DNA from: Mesostigma viride
Taxonomy: Eukaryota; Streptophyta; Mesostigmatophyceae; Mesostigmatales; Mesostigmataceae
Length of the DNA: 64,000 bases
Direction of reading: 5' to 3'
Assembly: GCA_009746045.1 (NCBI GenBank)
Contig: RPFO01000090.1
Span: forward strand, 568,887-632,886
In this document: positions 1 through 9,695 of the stretch, in pieces
Position numbering within the stretch: the stretch's first letter is position 1
Layout of the letters: every line of letters begins with the position of its first letter
Position numbers and translations under genes: made by a program
The notes under the pieces: generated by a model
The model's database searches: none
What the model saw: the letters and a program-made list of their open reading frames with translations, nothing else
What the model was told of the DNA's origin: nothing

Positions 1-439
1 GGGCACCGTGCATCAATGCCATCATCGACGCAACAATCCCACCACGCCCACACATCTTTTGTAAGAGCTACATCACGGCCGGAGAGAGCCGACTCCCGAC
101 GACCCCTTCATTCTCGTTTTGAATACTGGATGTGGATAATAGTTTGATAACATGGGTCAATAATTCGTGAGCTGGTGATCTATGCGGGCCCCATCCATTA
201 AAATGCAGGCCCGCCAGGTCTGAAGTATTACACTCAGCACTTGCAACCTGCGGCGCGTCATTATCAACTAATATGGTATAAATCCAGTGGGCTTGGTTTC
301 TGAAGGCTAAGGAAGCTGGTCTGAAGCCATGCCAGGCAGCTAACCAAAACTGCTCCACCAATTGAAATACATCACAAAATTACGGTGGAAAAGGGGGGGG
401 GGGGGCTATGTCGGGGGCATCGACAGGGTCCGCTTCGAT

Positions 440-645
440 AATGAATGCACACCGATGGCCATTATGCTAGTGGAGATATTCTGATTTTCTGATTTGGCAC
501 GCCGCAAAGATGAAAACCATTTGCGTTCAGTGCCGGTCCGCGGAAAACGCGATCTGCAAATGAATCCAGGCCGGAATCGAACTGGGGACCTCTCGCATAT
601 AGTCGAATGAATGCACACCGATGGCCATTATGCTAGTGGAGATAT
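440..645. repeat. 40-bp direct repeat with tRNA-like boxes between
   Basis: A 40-bp sequence at 440-479 recurs exactly at 606-645. Read on the minus strand the repeat contains TAGCATAATGGCC, which resembles a pol III box A. The spacer contains AGTTCGATTCC on the minus strand (about 570-580), which resembles box B. The flanking bases do not fold into a proper cloverleaf, so this is at best a tRNA-derived (SINE-like) remnant partly duplicated. Confidence 0.5.
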
Positions 646-2068
646 AGTCGAGAAATATGCTAGAAGAGAACGTAGGTTGCCGCCCAGCAAGTACGCCTTT
701 GCAGCAATACAGGTGCAACACCACGACCATTAGGCCACCGTCACCTGATCGACAAAGTAAAGACCAAGTCAGAAAGATCGGCTTAGATCAATAAAGGGAA
801 AATGCTACATGGGTTACATCTAATGACCAACAATGACCCACATGGTGCGCTCTAGGCCTTGCCTGGCAATGCTGTTCAGTAACCGGACCAATAACGTCCA
901 GTCACCAGTGCTCAGCGACAGGGGCAGAAATCTGCTGCTCAATCATTCCCAGCAAAATCAGCCAAGTCACCCATTTCTTTGAAATGAAGCAAATAATGCT
1001 ATTGAATGCGTACCCGCCTCCACCGTCTCCTGCACAACAAGGAATGTCTGTGACGTCTCGTTGAAGGCGATGCCCTCAAACTGCAAAACCAATGGCAACA
1101 ACAAAGCTCCCGCCGAACCCCGCCCCACACCCCACCGCAACGAGCAGTGGGAGTAGTTAAGATATATGTAAGTAAAGAGGCACCGGGGTCGGACGTCTCA
1201 TGCGCCGCCATTGGCGGCGTGTCAGACCACAGTAACCGGCTGTGGGACCTCAGATAGATCTCAAGTACAGCTGTCAGTCCACTTCAGTACAATATAGTAC
1301 CGAAGTGCAGGCCTGGCGTGGCGTATGGCGGCTGACACGGCGAACCTGTGGCCTATAGACACGTCAATAGTCTGGTGGATGAGGACTCGGTGTGCGTCCG
1401 ACGTTGGATGCGCAGCCTCAAGTTAGCCGTCAGTTGTCTGATGCGCGGGGTTACCTTCCTGATGTGTCGGACACTGATGCGTCGGACCCTGTTGCATGCG
1501 TCATGTAACTAGATGCACTGGCAACGAGTAAACAATGCCCACCGCACCCCGCCCCCATCCATCAGGCAAACAAACAAGAGTGCAAGGTCGGTTGTAATTT
1601 GACCAAGCAGCATACTTCAGGAACGTGGCTAACTAGGGCGAGCAACGTATTCAAGAATCTCAGGACGTGCCGCGCTGCTGCCGTAGGAGTTGTCAATGAG
1701 TCCATTCTCGGCTCGAGTACCCACCTCGGACTCCTCCCCCACGTCCTGTGGCCACGTCAACAGCTTGTTCTGGTGCGGTTCCTCCGTGTCAAACACCAGC
1801 TGGCTGTGGACACGGCCGATGGCAAACGTGTTGTCAAAGACCTGGGGACAGGCGGGACAGCACGCATTGTGGGGCAATCACACACGGACAAGACATAACC
1901 AGCCAAGGGTCTGTGCTCATCCTCAAGCAGGGACGCTAAGGCATGCCTGATGACGTTGTCAAATTCTTGACGGCAGAGGGGCAGGCATTCTGGAGCATGC
2001 ACGCTGAGGCACACAGGGTAATGCACGAGGGCATGAAAAGCCTGTCAAAGGTCTGAGGGCACGGGGAA

Positions 2069-2126
2069 CAGTGTGTATACTATATGGCATTCTAGTATAC
2101 TATACCGCAAGCACTCTAGTATACTG
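2069..2126. repeat. Palindromic TAGTATACTA mini-array
   Basis: About 58 bp beginning CAGTGTGTATACTA and ending TAGTATACTG, with TCTAGTATACTATA between. The motif TAGTATACTA is its own reverse complement and occurs intact or nearly so three times. Its ends start CAGT like the better-supported element at 47261-47490, but no target-site duplication is visible, so mobility is only inferred. Confidence 0.4.
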
Positions 2127-3280
2127 AGCAAGGGCAGAAGTCGTGACACACACAAAAAGCGAGAAAATCTTCATGCCGAAAAAATCTTCACGCGGAAAAG
2201 ACCTTCCACATTTTGCATGGTCAATAAAAACACAGCAATCTGTCCATAGCCTGCACGGTTCCCCTGCCCCCGACTCGCAGGCCTCGATGACAACCATTGT
2301 CGTAGATGGTACTAGCCCTGTTCCAGCCACGTACATGCCATGATTGCACCTGCCCGGCTGTGGCAGCCACATTCCAGCGTGCCATGTGCAACGCTCTCAC
2401 TTCCCATCTCACCAGACAGCAGGTTAACATCTACATCGAAACAATTCTCTGAGTTTCCCTCCCTTGAACCCAACTAAATGCCTTCATCACGACCACCAGC
2501 TCCTGCCCCCTCCCCATCCCTATACCGGCTGTACGGCTACCACCAGATCAGGGCAGAGACAGCATTGCAGGAACCGGGCCAACAGCATGACGTGTTCAAC
2601 CTGCAGATTACGGACCTTCTATTTGTAGGAACCTAATGCTGACCTTCTTTGCTTGGAAACAGGAGCGAGTCTTTGAAGAAAGCGTGCTCACATATGCCCT
2701 AAGGAGCCGCCCATCAACACATCAAATCCCAGAGGAATCAAGGACCAAATAGTACTCGCCACCCTCATACACTACTGTGCCGACCATGCGAGTGATTGTG
2801 TCGTGCCAGGGATTGCGCTACTGAGGCGCGCACTGTCCCAGTCTCGTAGCGCTCGTTACTGATGTGCTCACATCATAACAGTATCGTTATTCATAAACGG
2901 TTTTCAAACTTCTTGTACAATTAAAAAGGTGCCGGCACGAACGCAGAGGCACCAGTCTGGCACCAGTTCTGTAACATCGGCGTGTGGTCGATTACTTATG
3001 ACATTGGCAGGGTAGCAACAAGGCGTGTCCCTCAGCATCAGCAAGGCAGGATGAAGCAGCGACCACTCAGGATGTGCAAGCGCTTGCACCATGACGTTAA
3101 TTGTCATTTCGGTGTGGTATAATATAATATGTAGACAACTCCGGTGTTCTAGCGGCGAGGCAGCTGCCCACACGGAACGCATGGTATCAGCACCATCATC
3201 AGAACCATAATGAGGACAGCTACCAGGACCATTATTAGAAGTATCATGTTGACTCTTACTAGAACCATGTTGATTAGAGG

Positions 3281-3390
3281 CCCCACCCACTCACGATGTA
3301 GAAGCGGTTGCGCCATGATATCAACAATTATGCAGATCTGTTGTCAACAAGAGAGCGCCCCACCCACTCACGATGTAGAAGCTGTTGCCA
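3281..3390. repeat. Imperfect direct duplication, offset 77 bp
   Basis: The roughly 32-bp sequence starting CCCCACCCACTCACGATGTA at 3281 recurs at 3358 with one or two changes. No coding meaning is apparent. Confidence 0.6.
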
Positions 3391-3680
3391 GGCCCGTGCG
3401 TGACAGCGGATGCCTCGAAACTGGCCAGCAGGTCGTCCCTACCGACCCCACGATCACGGATGAGACGCACGATGGGCTCCTGACCGTGCCATAAATAGAA
3501 CACATACCCGTGCCAAAAATAGAATAATGAGAGCACATACCAGTCAAAGAGATGTAGGTGATGACCCCCCAAAAAATAGATTACAAAAATGTGTCAGTGA
3601 TTAAGGATCAAGTATGCAATCTAGATATACATGCTGACGGCGCGTCCTTAAAACAGTAGCTTGATATATTGTGTTTGTAT

Positions 3681-3786
3681 CGTGACCCTCCCAACGGTGG
3701 CACGTGAATAAGCAAACATTATGATGAGCGATCGTCTCAACGTAAAGAGCGTGCACCCCGTGACTCTCCCAACGGTGACACATGAA
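3681..3786. repeat. Imperfect direct duplication, offset 78 bp
   Basis: A 28-bp sequence containing CCCAACGGTG at 3681-3708 recurs at 3759-3786 with three changes. Its 78-bp offset is close to the 77-bp offset of the unrelated pair just upstream. Confidence 0.6.
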
Positions 3787-4079
3787 CGGAAAAACAACAA
3801 GTGAACCGATGCGTACATATCACAATCACTCTGGTTATAGGATGACCGTGTATGGATCATGCACCCCATGAAGAAAGGTCACAGTGGCCCATGCATTGTT
3901 TTCCGCAGAACGTGGGCGTTATTGAAACAATGGATGCCAAATGTAGTTGTAATGTCCTGTGTGGCCTTGCGTGTGGGTGTGCGCATATGCAAAAGCCATC
4001 GTGAGTACGTTGGGGGGAGCGGGGCGCAGGTGGAGTAAGAGGCATTACAGTAAGGTGGGCTACTTCAGTGGTTTGGCAG

Positions 4080-4100
4080 ACAGGCAGGCAGGCTGGCGGG

Positions 4101-4132
<32 letters not shown>

Positions 4133-6437
4133 CGGGGCGGGCGGGCGGGCGGGCGGGCGGGCGGGCGGGCGGGCGGGCGGGCGGGCGGGCGGGCGGCGGC
4201 GGGCGGCGGCGGGCGGGCGGGCGGGCGGCGGGCGGGCGGGCGGGCGGGCGGGCGGGCGGGCGGGCGGGCGGGCGGGCGGGCGGGCGGGCGGCGGGCGGGC
4301 GGCGGGCGGCGGGCGGCGGGCGGGCGGGCGGGCGGGCGGGCGGGCGGGCGGCGGGCGGGCGGGAGGGAGGGAGGGAGGGAGGGAGGGAGGGAGGGAGGGA
4401 GGGAGGGAGGAGGGAGGGAGGGAGGGAGGGGGGGGAGGGAGGGAGGGAGGGAGGAGGGAGGGAGGGAGGGAGGAGGGAGGGAGGGAGGGAGGGAGGGAGG
4501 GAGGGAGGGAGGGAGGGAGGGAGGAGGGAGGGAGGGAGGGAGGAGGGAGGAGGGAGGGAGGGAGGGAGGGAGGGAGGGGAGGGAGGGAGGGAGGGAGGGA
4601 GGGAGGGAGGGAGGGAGGAGGGAGGGAGGGGGAGGGAGGGAGGGAGGGAGGAGGGAGGAGGGAGGGAGGGAGGGAGGGAGGGAGGGAGGGGGGAGGGAGG
4701 GAGGGGCGGGCGGGCGGCGGGCGGGGCGGGCGGCGGGCGGGCGGGCGGGCGGCGGGCGGGCGGGGAGGAGGGAGGAGGGAGGGAGGGAGGAGGGAGGGAG
4801 GGAGGGGGGAGGGGAGGAGGGAGGAGGAGGGAGGGAGGGAGGAGGAGGGAGGGAGGGAGGGGAGGGAGGGAGGGAGGGAGGGAGGAGGGAGGGAGGCAGG
4901 CAGGAGGGAGGGAGGGAGGGAGGGAGGGAGGGAGGGAGGGAGGAGGGAGGGAGGGAGGGAGGGAGGAGGGAGGGAGGGAGGGAGGGAGGGAGGGAGGGAG
5001 GGAGGGAGGAGGGAGGGAGGGAGGGAGGGAGGGAGGGAGGGAGGGAGGAGGGAGGGAGGGAGGGAGGGAGGAGGGAGGGAGGGAGGGAGGAGGAGGGAGG
5101 GAGGGAGGGAGGGAGGGAGGGAGGGAGGGAGGAGGGAGGGAGGGAGGGAGGGAGGGAGGGAGGAGGGAGGGAGGGAGGGAGGGAGGGAGGGAGGAGGGAG
5201 GGAGGGAGGGAGAGGAGGGAGGGAGGGAGGGAGGGAGGGAGGAGGGAGGGAGGGAGGGAGGGAGGGAGGGAGGGAGGGAGGGAGGGAGGGAGGGAGGGAG
5301 GGAGGAGGGAGGGAGGGAGGGGAGGGAGGGAGGGAGGGAGGGAGGGAGGGAGGGAGGGAGGGAGGGAGGGAGGGAGGGAGGGAGGGAGGGAGGGAGGGAG
5401 GAGGAGGAGGGAGGGAGGGAGGGAGGGAGGGAGGGAGGGAGGGAGGGAGGAGGGAGGGAGGGAGGAGGGAGGGAGGGAGGGAGGGAGGGAGGGAGGAGGG
5501 AGGGAGGGAGGAGGGAGGGAGGGAGGGAGGGAGGGAGGGAGGGAGGGAGGGAGGGAGGGAGGGAGGGAGGAGGGAGGGAGGGAGGGAGGAGGGAGGGAGG
5601 AGGGAGGGAGGGAGGGAGGGAGGAGGGAGGGAGGGAGGGAGGGAGGGAGGGAGGGAGGGAGGGAGGGAGGGAGGGAGGAGGGAGGGAGGGAGGGAGGGAG
5701 GGAGGAGGGAGGAGGGAGGGAGGGAGGGAGGAGGGAGGGAGGGAGGGAGGGAGGAGGGAGGGAGGGAGGGAGGGAGGGAGGGAGGAGGGAGGAGGGAGGG
5801 AGGGAGGGAGGGAGGGAGGGAGGGAGGGAGGGAGGGAGGGAGGGAGGGAGGAGGGAGGGAGGGAGGGAGGGAGGGAGGGAGGGAGGGAGGGAGGGAGGGA
5901 GGGAGGGAGGAGGGAGGAGGGAGGGAGGGAGGGAGGGAGGGAGGGAGGAGGGAGGGAGGAGGGAGGAGGGAGGGAGGGAGGGAGGGAGGGAGGGAGGGAG
6001 GGAGGAGGAGGGAGGGAGGGAGGAGGGAGGGAGGGAGGAGGGAGGGAGGGAGGGAGGAGGGAGGGAGGGAGGGAGGGAGGGAGGGAGGGAGGGAGGGAGG
6101 GAGGGAGGGAGGGAGGGAGGGAGGGAGGGAGGGAGGGAGGGAGGGAGGGAGGGAGGAGGGAGGGAGGGAGGGAGGAGGGAGGGAGGAGGGAGGGAGGGAG
6201 GGAGGGAGGGAGGAGGGAGGGAGGGAGGAGGGAGGAGGGAGGGAGGGAGGGAGGGAGGAGGAGGGAGGAGGGAGGGAGGGAGGGAGGGAGGGAGGAGGGA
6301 GGGAGGGAGGGAGGAGGGAGGGAGGAGGGAGGGAGGGAGGAGGGAGGGAGGAGGGAGGGAGGGAGGAGGGAGGGAGGGAGGGAGGGAGGGAGGGAGGAGG
6401 AGGGAGGAGGGGAGGGAGGGAGGGAGGGAGGGAAGGG
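4080..6437 (+). repeat. 2.36-kb G-rich tetranucleotide microsatellite
   Basis: A continuous strand-biased simple repeat. It begins as (GGCA)n with one GGCT interruption to about 4130, becomes (GGGC)n with occasional GGC slips to about 4362, then (GGGA)n with frequent GGA slips. A 60-bp (GGGC) island interrupts at about 4704-4766, and a GGCA doublet appears near 4886. The plus strand carries hundreds of GGG runs, so dense G-quadruplex potential is expected. Open frames of 800-900 codons on both strands (RGGREGG, PPSLPPS) are artefacts of the repeat lacking stop codons. Such tracts are often mis-sized in assemblies. Confidence 0.95.
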
Positions 6438-6712
6438 GCGCAGGGGCAACACAGCGCCAATCGGTGCCTTCGATTGCTAGTGCTGCATCCTTCACATTGA
6501 ATGCCAGTGGGCCATGGGACCGGTGCTCTACCACAGATGGCACGTGACGTCACTGGCGTGAGTAAACATCGCCTGAAAATTCATATTTCGAGCTGAAAGG
6601 CCGCCGAGCTCTCCAAATAGGTTTACTCGAATTTCGCGTCCTGACGAATGTCTCCCAGCCACAGGTACATCCTGCCTGGTCGTCTATGCTAATACTACCG
6701 ACTGCGCTCATG

Positions 6713-7114
6713 TCACGCACTATCCAGCATGTAATCAGATAACCTAAAATAGCTCTTGGGCGTCAATGCCGACGATACCAACCCGGACAGCGCGCGAATC
6801 AACCGTCGCACCTCGTGGATCAGCTTCAACGTCTCCTTGGTAAACGACGGCGACTCGCAGTCTTTTTCATGCGCGGAACTGCGGTAGGCGACTTTCTCTT
6901 TCGATGCAACCGGCTTTGCTCCGTCCTGGACGGCAAGTAAAACGCATCCGACAAGGAATGCACCCGCGATACACACCAGGAATACCCTTTCCACGCGCAT
7001 GGGACGCCCAGCATTGTAACCGGGGCGATTGATCAGTGGCCTTGTGGAAGGCAGCATCGGTGAAGAAGCCAAGCTCGGGTCTTCAGGTATCATTGCAACA
7101 GGCGCGAATTTCAT
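6713..7114 (-). CDS. Possible small single-pass membrane protein
   Basis: I do not recognise a family. The frame read from the ATG at 7112-7114 gives about 133 residues: a proline-rich N-terminal region, a basic stretch, then a hydrophobic segment (VFLVCIAGAFLVGCVLLAV, about residues 45-63) that fits a membrane anchor with the N-terminus in the cytosol. A charged C-terminal part with an amphipathic helix (LKLIHEVRRLIRALSGL) follows. The frame continues upstream to 7312 without a stop, so an upstream start or an exon junction is possible. Amino-acid composition looks protein-like, but with no homologue in mind this stays tentative. It lies opposite to, and 2.4 kb from, the sulfotransferase gene. 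Confidence 0.35.
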   Translation of the reverse strand: MKFAPVAMIPEDPSLASSPMLPSTRPLINRPGYNAGRPMRVERVFLVCIAGAFLVGCVLLAVQDGAKPVASKEKVAYRSSAHEKDCESPSFTKETLKLIHEVRRLIRALSGLVSSALTPKSYFRLSDYMLDSA

Positions 7115-8324
7115 CGTTCGGGTGTAAAATTTCTGGGAAATGGTGGCACTTTCGCGATATCTTCCCTGCCATAGCTGTCCATAGCTGTGCCGATGCGCAG
7201 GCGAATTGAAAGCGCCACAGTGATCGTTTGGAGCTGGAAGGACAGACAATGAGGTTACAGCTGCCAGAAAGTTCGCGGGAAATGAACTTGCTCGATACAG
7301 CACACGTGGCATCCCATCAAGTCAGCAAGCCACACGGTACAACCCGCTTTCTGACACGTGCAAGCACGAAATGGATTTCTGCATCGTGCCGGACGCCTTG
7401 GGCATAGGAAATTACGATCGCGCGCCCTCGCCGGAGTTGTCGCCACAAGAGCACGGAGCTTTTTATGGTGCCAGGTCGCGTCCACAATCACCACAGGATG
7501 CAAAAAAAGGCATTTAAGCACAGGAATATGGACGTCCTCACCCAATGTCTGCGGCAACCGCGCACCAAGAAACGGAATCGTGCCAAGTATTTTTTCCTTA
7601 GGCAGCTTTTCGCGACAAATTGCAGGCCGTGGACCGGAAAGCCCTGCATGACAAGTGCGAGGTGACGAAAATTATTTGGGTGTCTTCTTAAGACCTTTTC
7701 CAGTTAGATCCAAAAACCATTAGGTCTCTGCGCGCTGCTGAGGAATCGACGCGGCTGCGGAGTACGGTCGATCGCGGCTAGACGGCAGGTCCAGTTACCA
7801 ACTCCCCCTCCTTCACCCAAGTTACCTGCCCAAGATGATTTATATCAACCCGCTCCTGGACTGTTCGGCAGTCCTAATGGGTACGTTTCATTGACAATTT
7901 TACGTTGTCCCGAGCGCGTAATCGTTTGCAGCGACGACGTTTACGCTTTGCATCGCGTGCAACTCGGTGCTCCTACACCGTGGGAGTCACGTGGCTGGCT
8001 AGTGGATAGGGGGCGTCGAATTCACACAAGGCCGGCAGGAGTAAGACCGGGAATTACTTGAAGGACGCAGCAGCGCGGCGCTCTTAGCTAAGGCTCTCCA
8101 AGCTGTGCCCCTTCCAAACTGGTTGGAAGCCAAGGGTGGTTGTGAATTGGTTATGCTGCTCGTCAACTGCCAATTTGTTTTCATGAATTACGACGGGTGT
8201 GGTGCCCATGTCATCGTGATCGTTATGCCTGAACTCAGGACATCTCGGCAGCAAACAGTGTACCTATCTGTCACGTGCTTCATCGAAGTCGTCCTGACAT
8301 ACTTCCCTCCAGGAGTCCCCCGGC
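7115..8324. other. No recognisable gene
   Basis: Short open frames on both strands only. Nothing here resembles a known domain, and no clear repeat is seen before the 60-bp minisatellite begins. Confidence 0.45.
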
Positions 8325-8994
8325 CCATGCTTACGCTCTTCTGGCTAATGCTACCATTGCTCATGCTTATGCTCGTAGTATTGCCCATGCTTACGCTCTT
8401 ATGGCTAATGCTACCATTGCTGGTGCGTATGCTAGTAGTATTGCCCATGCTTACGCTCTTATGGCTAATGCTACCATTGCTGGTGCGTATGCTCGTAGTA
8501 TTGCCCATGCTTACGCTCTTATGGCTAATGCTACCATTGCTGGTGCGTATGCTCGTAGTATTGCCCATGCTTACGCTCTTATGGCTAATGCTACCATTGC
8601 TCGTGTGTATGCTCGTAGTATTGCCCATGCTTACGCTCTTATGGCTAATGCTACCATTGCTGGTGCGTATGCTCGTAGTATTGCCCATGCTTACGCTCTT
8701 ATGGCTAATGCTACCATTGCTCGTGCGTATGCTCGTAGTATTGCCCATGCTTACGCTCTTATGGCTAATGCTACCATTGCTCGTGCGTATGCTCGTAGTA
8801 TTGCCCATGCTTACGCTCTTATGGCTAATGCTACCATTGCTCGTGCGTATGCTCGTAGTATTGCCCATGCTTACGCTCTTATGGCTAATGCTACCATTGC
8901 TGGTGCGTATGCTCGTAGTATTGCCCATGCTTACGCTCTTATGGCTAATGCTACCATTGCTCGTACGTATGCTCGTAGTATTGCCCACGCTGAT
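8325..8994. repeat. 60-bp minisatellite, 11 units, open on both strands
   Basis: Eleven head-to-tail 60-bp units (20 codons each), so frame is kept across the array. Three frames stay open. Plus-strand frames encode 20-residue hydrophobic units (LPMLTLLWLMLPLLVRMLVV) or Ala-rich units. The minus strand encodes a Ser/Thr/Asn-rich unit (MGNTTSIRTSNGSISHKSVS) with two N-glycosylation sequons per unit. Differences between the regular units are few and mostly silent in both the hydrophobic plus frame and the minus frame. The minus frame meets a stop just upstream of the first unit (near 9004) and has no signal peptide, so it would need splicing. Coding status is unresolved. Confidence 0.9.
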
Positions 8995-9203
8995 GCCCTT
9001 TGCTTATGCTACCCACTACCAAGGCTGCCCCACCTTCGTGGTGTGTCTTGCTCACAGCCTTCGAACCGTGCCTCTTGACCGCGGGAAAAGTACACGTGAA
9101 GCTTTAATGTGCCAATGATGCTACCCTTCTGAGGGATCACAACGTTATTCTCCCCCACGCCCATTTCACCCTTTCCCCCCCACAACACAAACAACTCTGT
9201 ACG

Positions 9204-9486
<283 letters not shown>

Positions 9487-9511
9487 AGTCGTCATCCTCC
9501 TCCCTCTGGGC

Positions 9512-9695
9512 ATGCTCGCCTGCCGCGGCGTGCACACCAAGCGCAAGGGCTACAGGCGCGCCGACGTGCCCTCCACCCTCTACTACCGTGTGCTCACCGT
9601 CTCTGTGCTGCTGACCGTGGCGGCGCTGCTTGCGGTGTCTGCTTGCATCCACGTGCTGGATATCTACTCCGAGTTCTACCGCCGGTCGACGCGAG
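9512..9695 (+). CDS. Sulfotransferase exon 1: cytosolic tail and membrane anchor
   Basis: Encodes a short tail with a basic cluster (HTKRKGYRR), then YYRVLTVSVLLTVAALLAVS and more hydrophobic residues, a textbook type II signal anchor. The ATG at 9512 is the first in this frame, but the frame stays open upstream to the AG at 9487-9488 and would add VILLPLG, so an upstream coding exon is possible. The donor is GAG|GTTGGT with a phase 1 junction. The split Gly codon is completed exactly by exon 2. Confidence 0.6.

Larger units (their letters stand above)
1..3900. other. Gene-free stretch
   Basis: No open frame here carries a recognisable domain or a convincing exon-like structure on either strand; the longest frames are about 130 codons with no family resemblance. 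It contains the small duplications listed separately (440-645, 2069-2126, 3281-3390, 3681-3786) and a degenerate ACC/ATT-rich trinucleotide stretch near 3183-3275. Short exons of an unrecognised gene cannot be excluded. Confidence 0.5.

Noticed and set aside
540-600. Functional tRNA gene on the minus strand
   Set aside because: Box B-like bases are present, but the T-arm does not pair and no anticodon arm or acceptor stem can be formed.
3857-6553. Open frames of 800-900 codons on both strands (proline/serine- or glycine/arginine-rich proteins)
   Set aside because: They exist only because (GGGA)n and (GGGC)n lack stop codons; several frames on both strands are open at once and none has non-repeat domain sequence.
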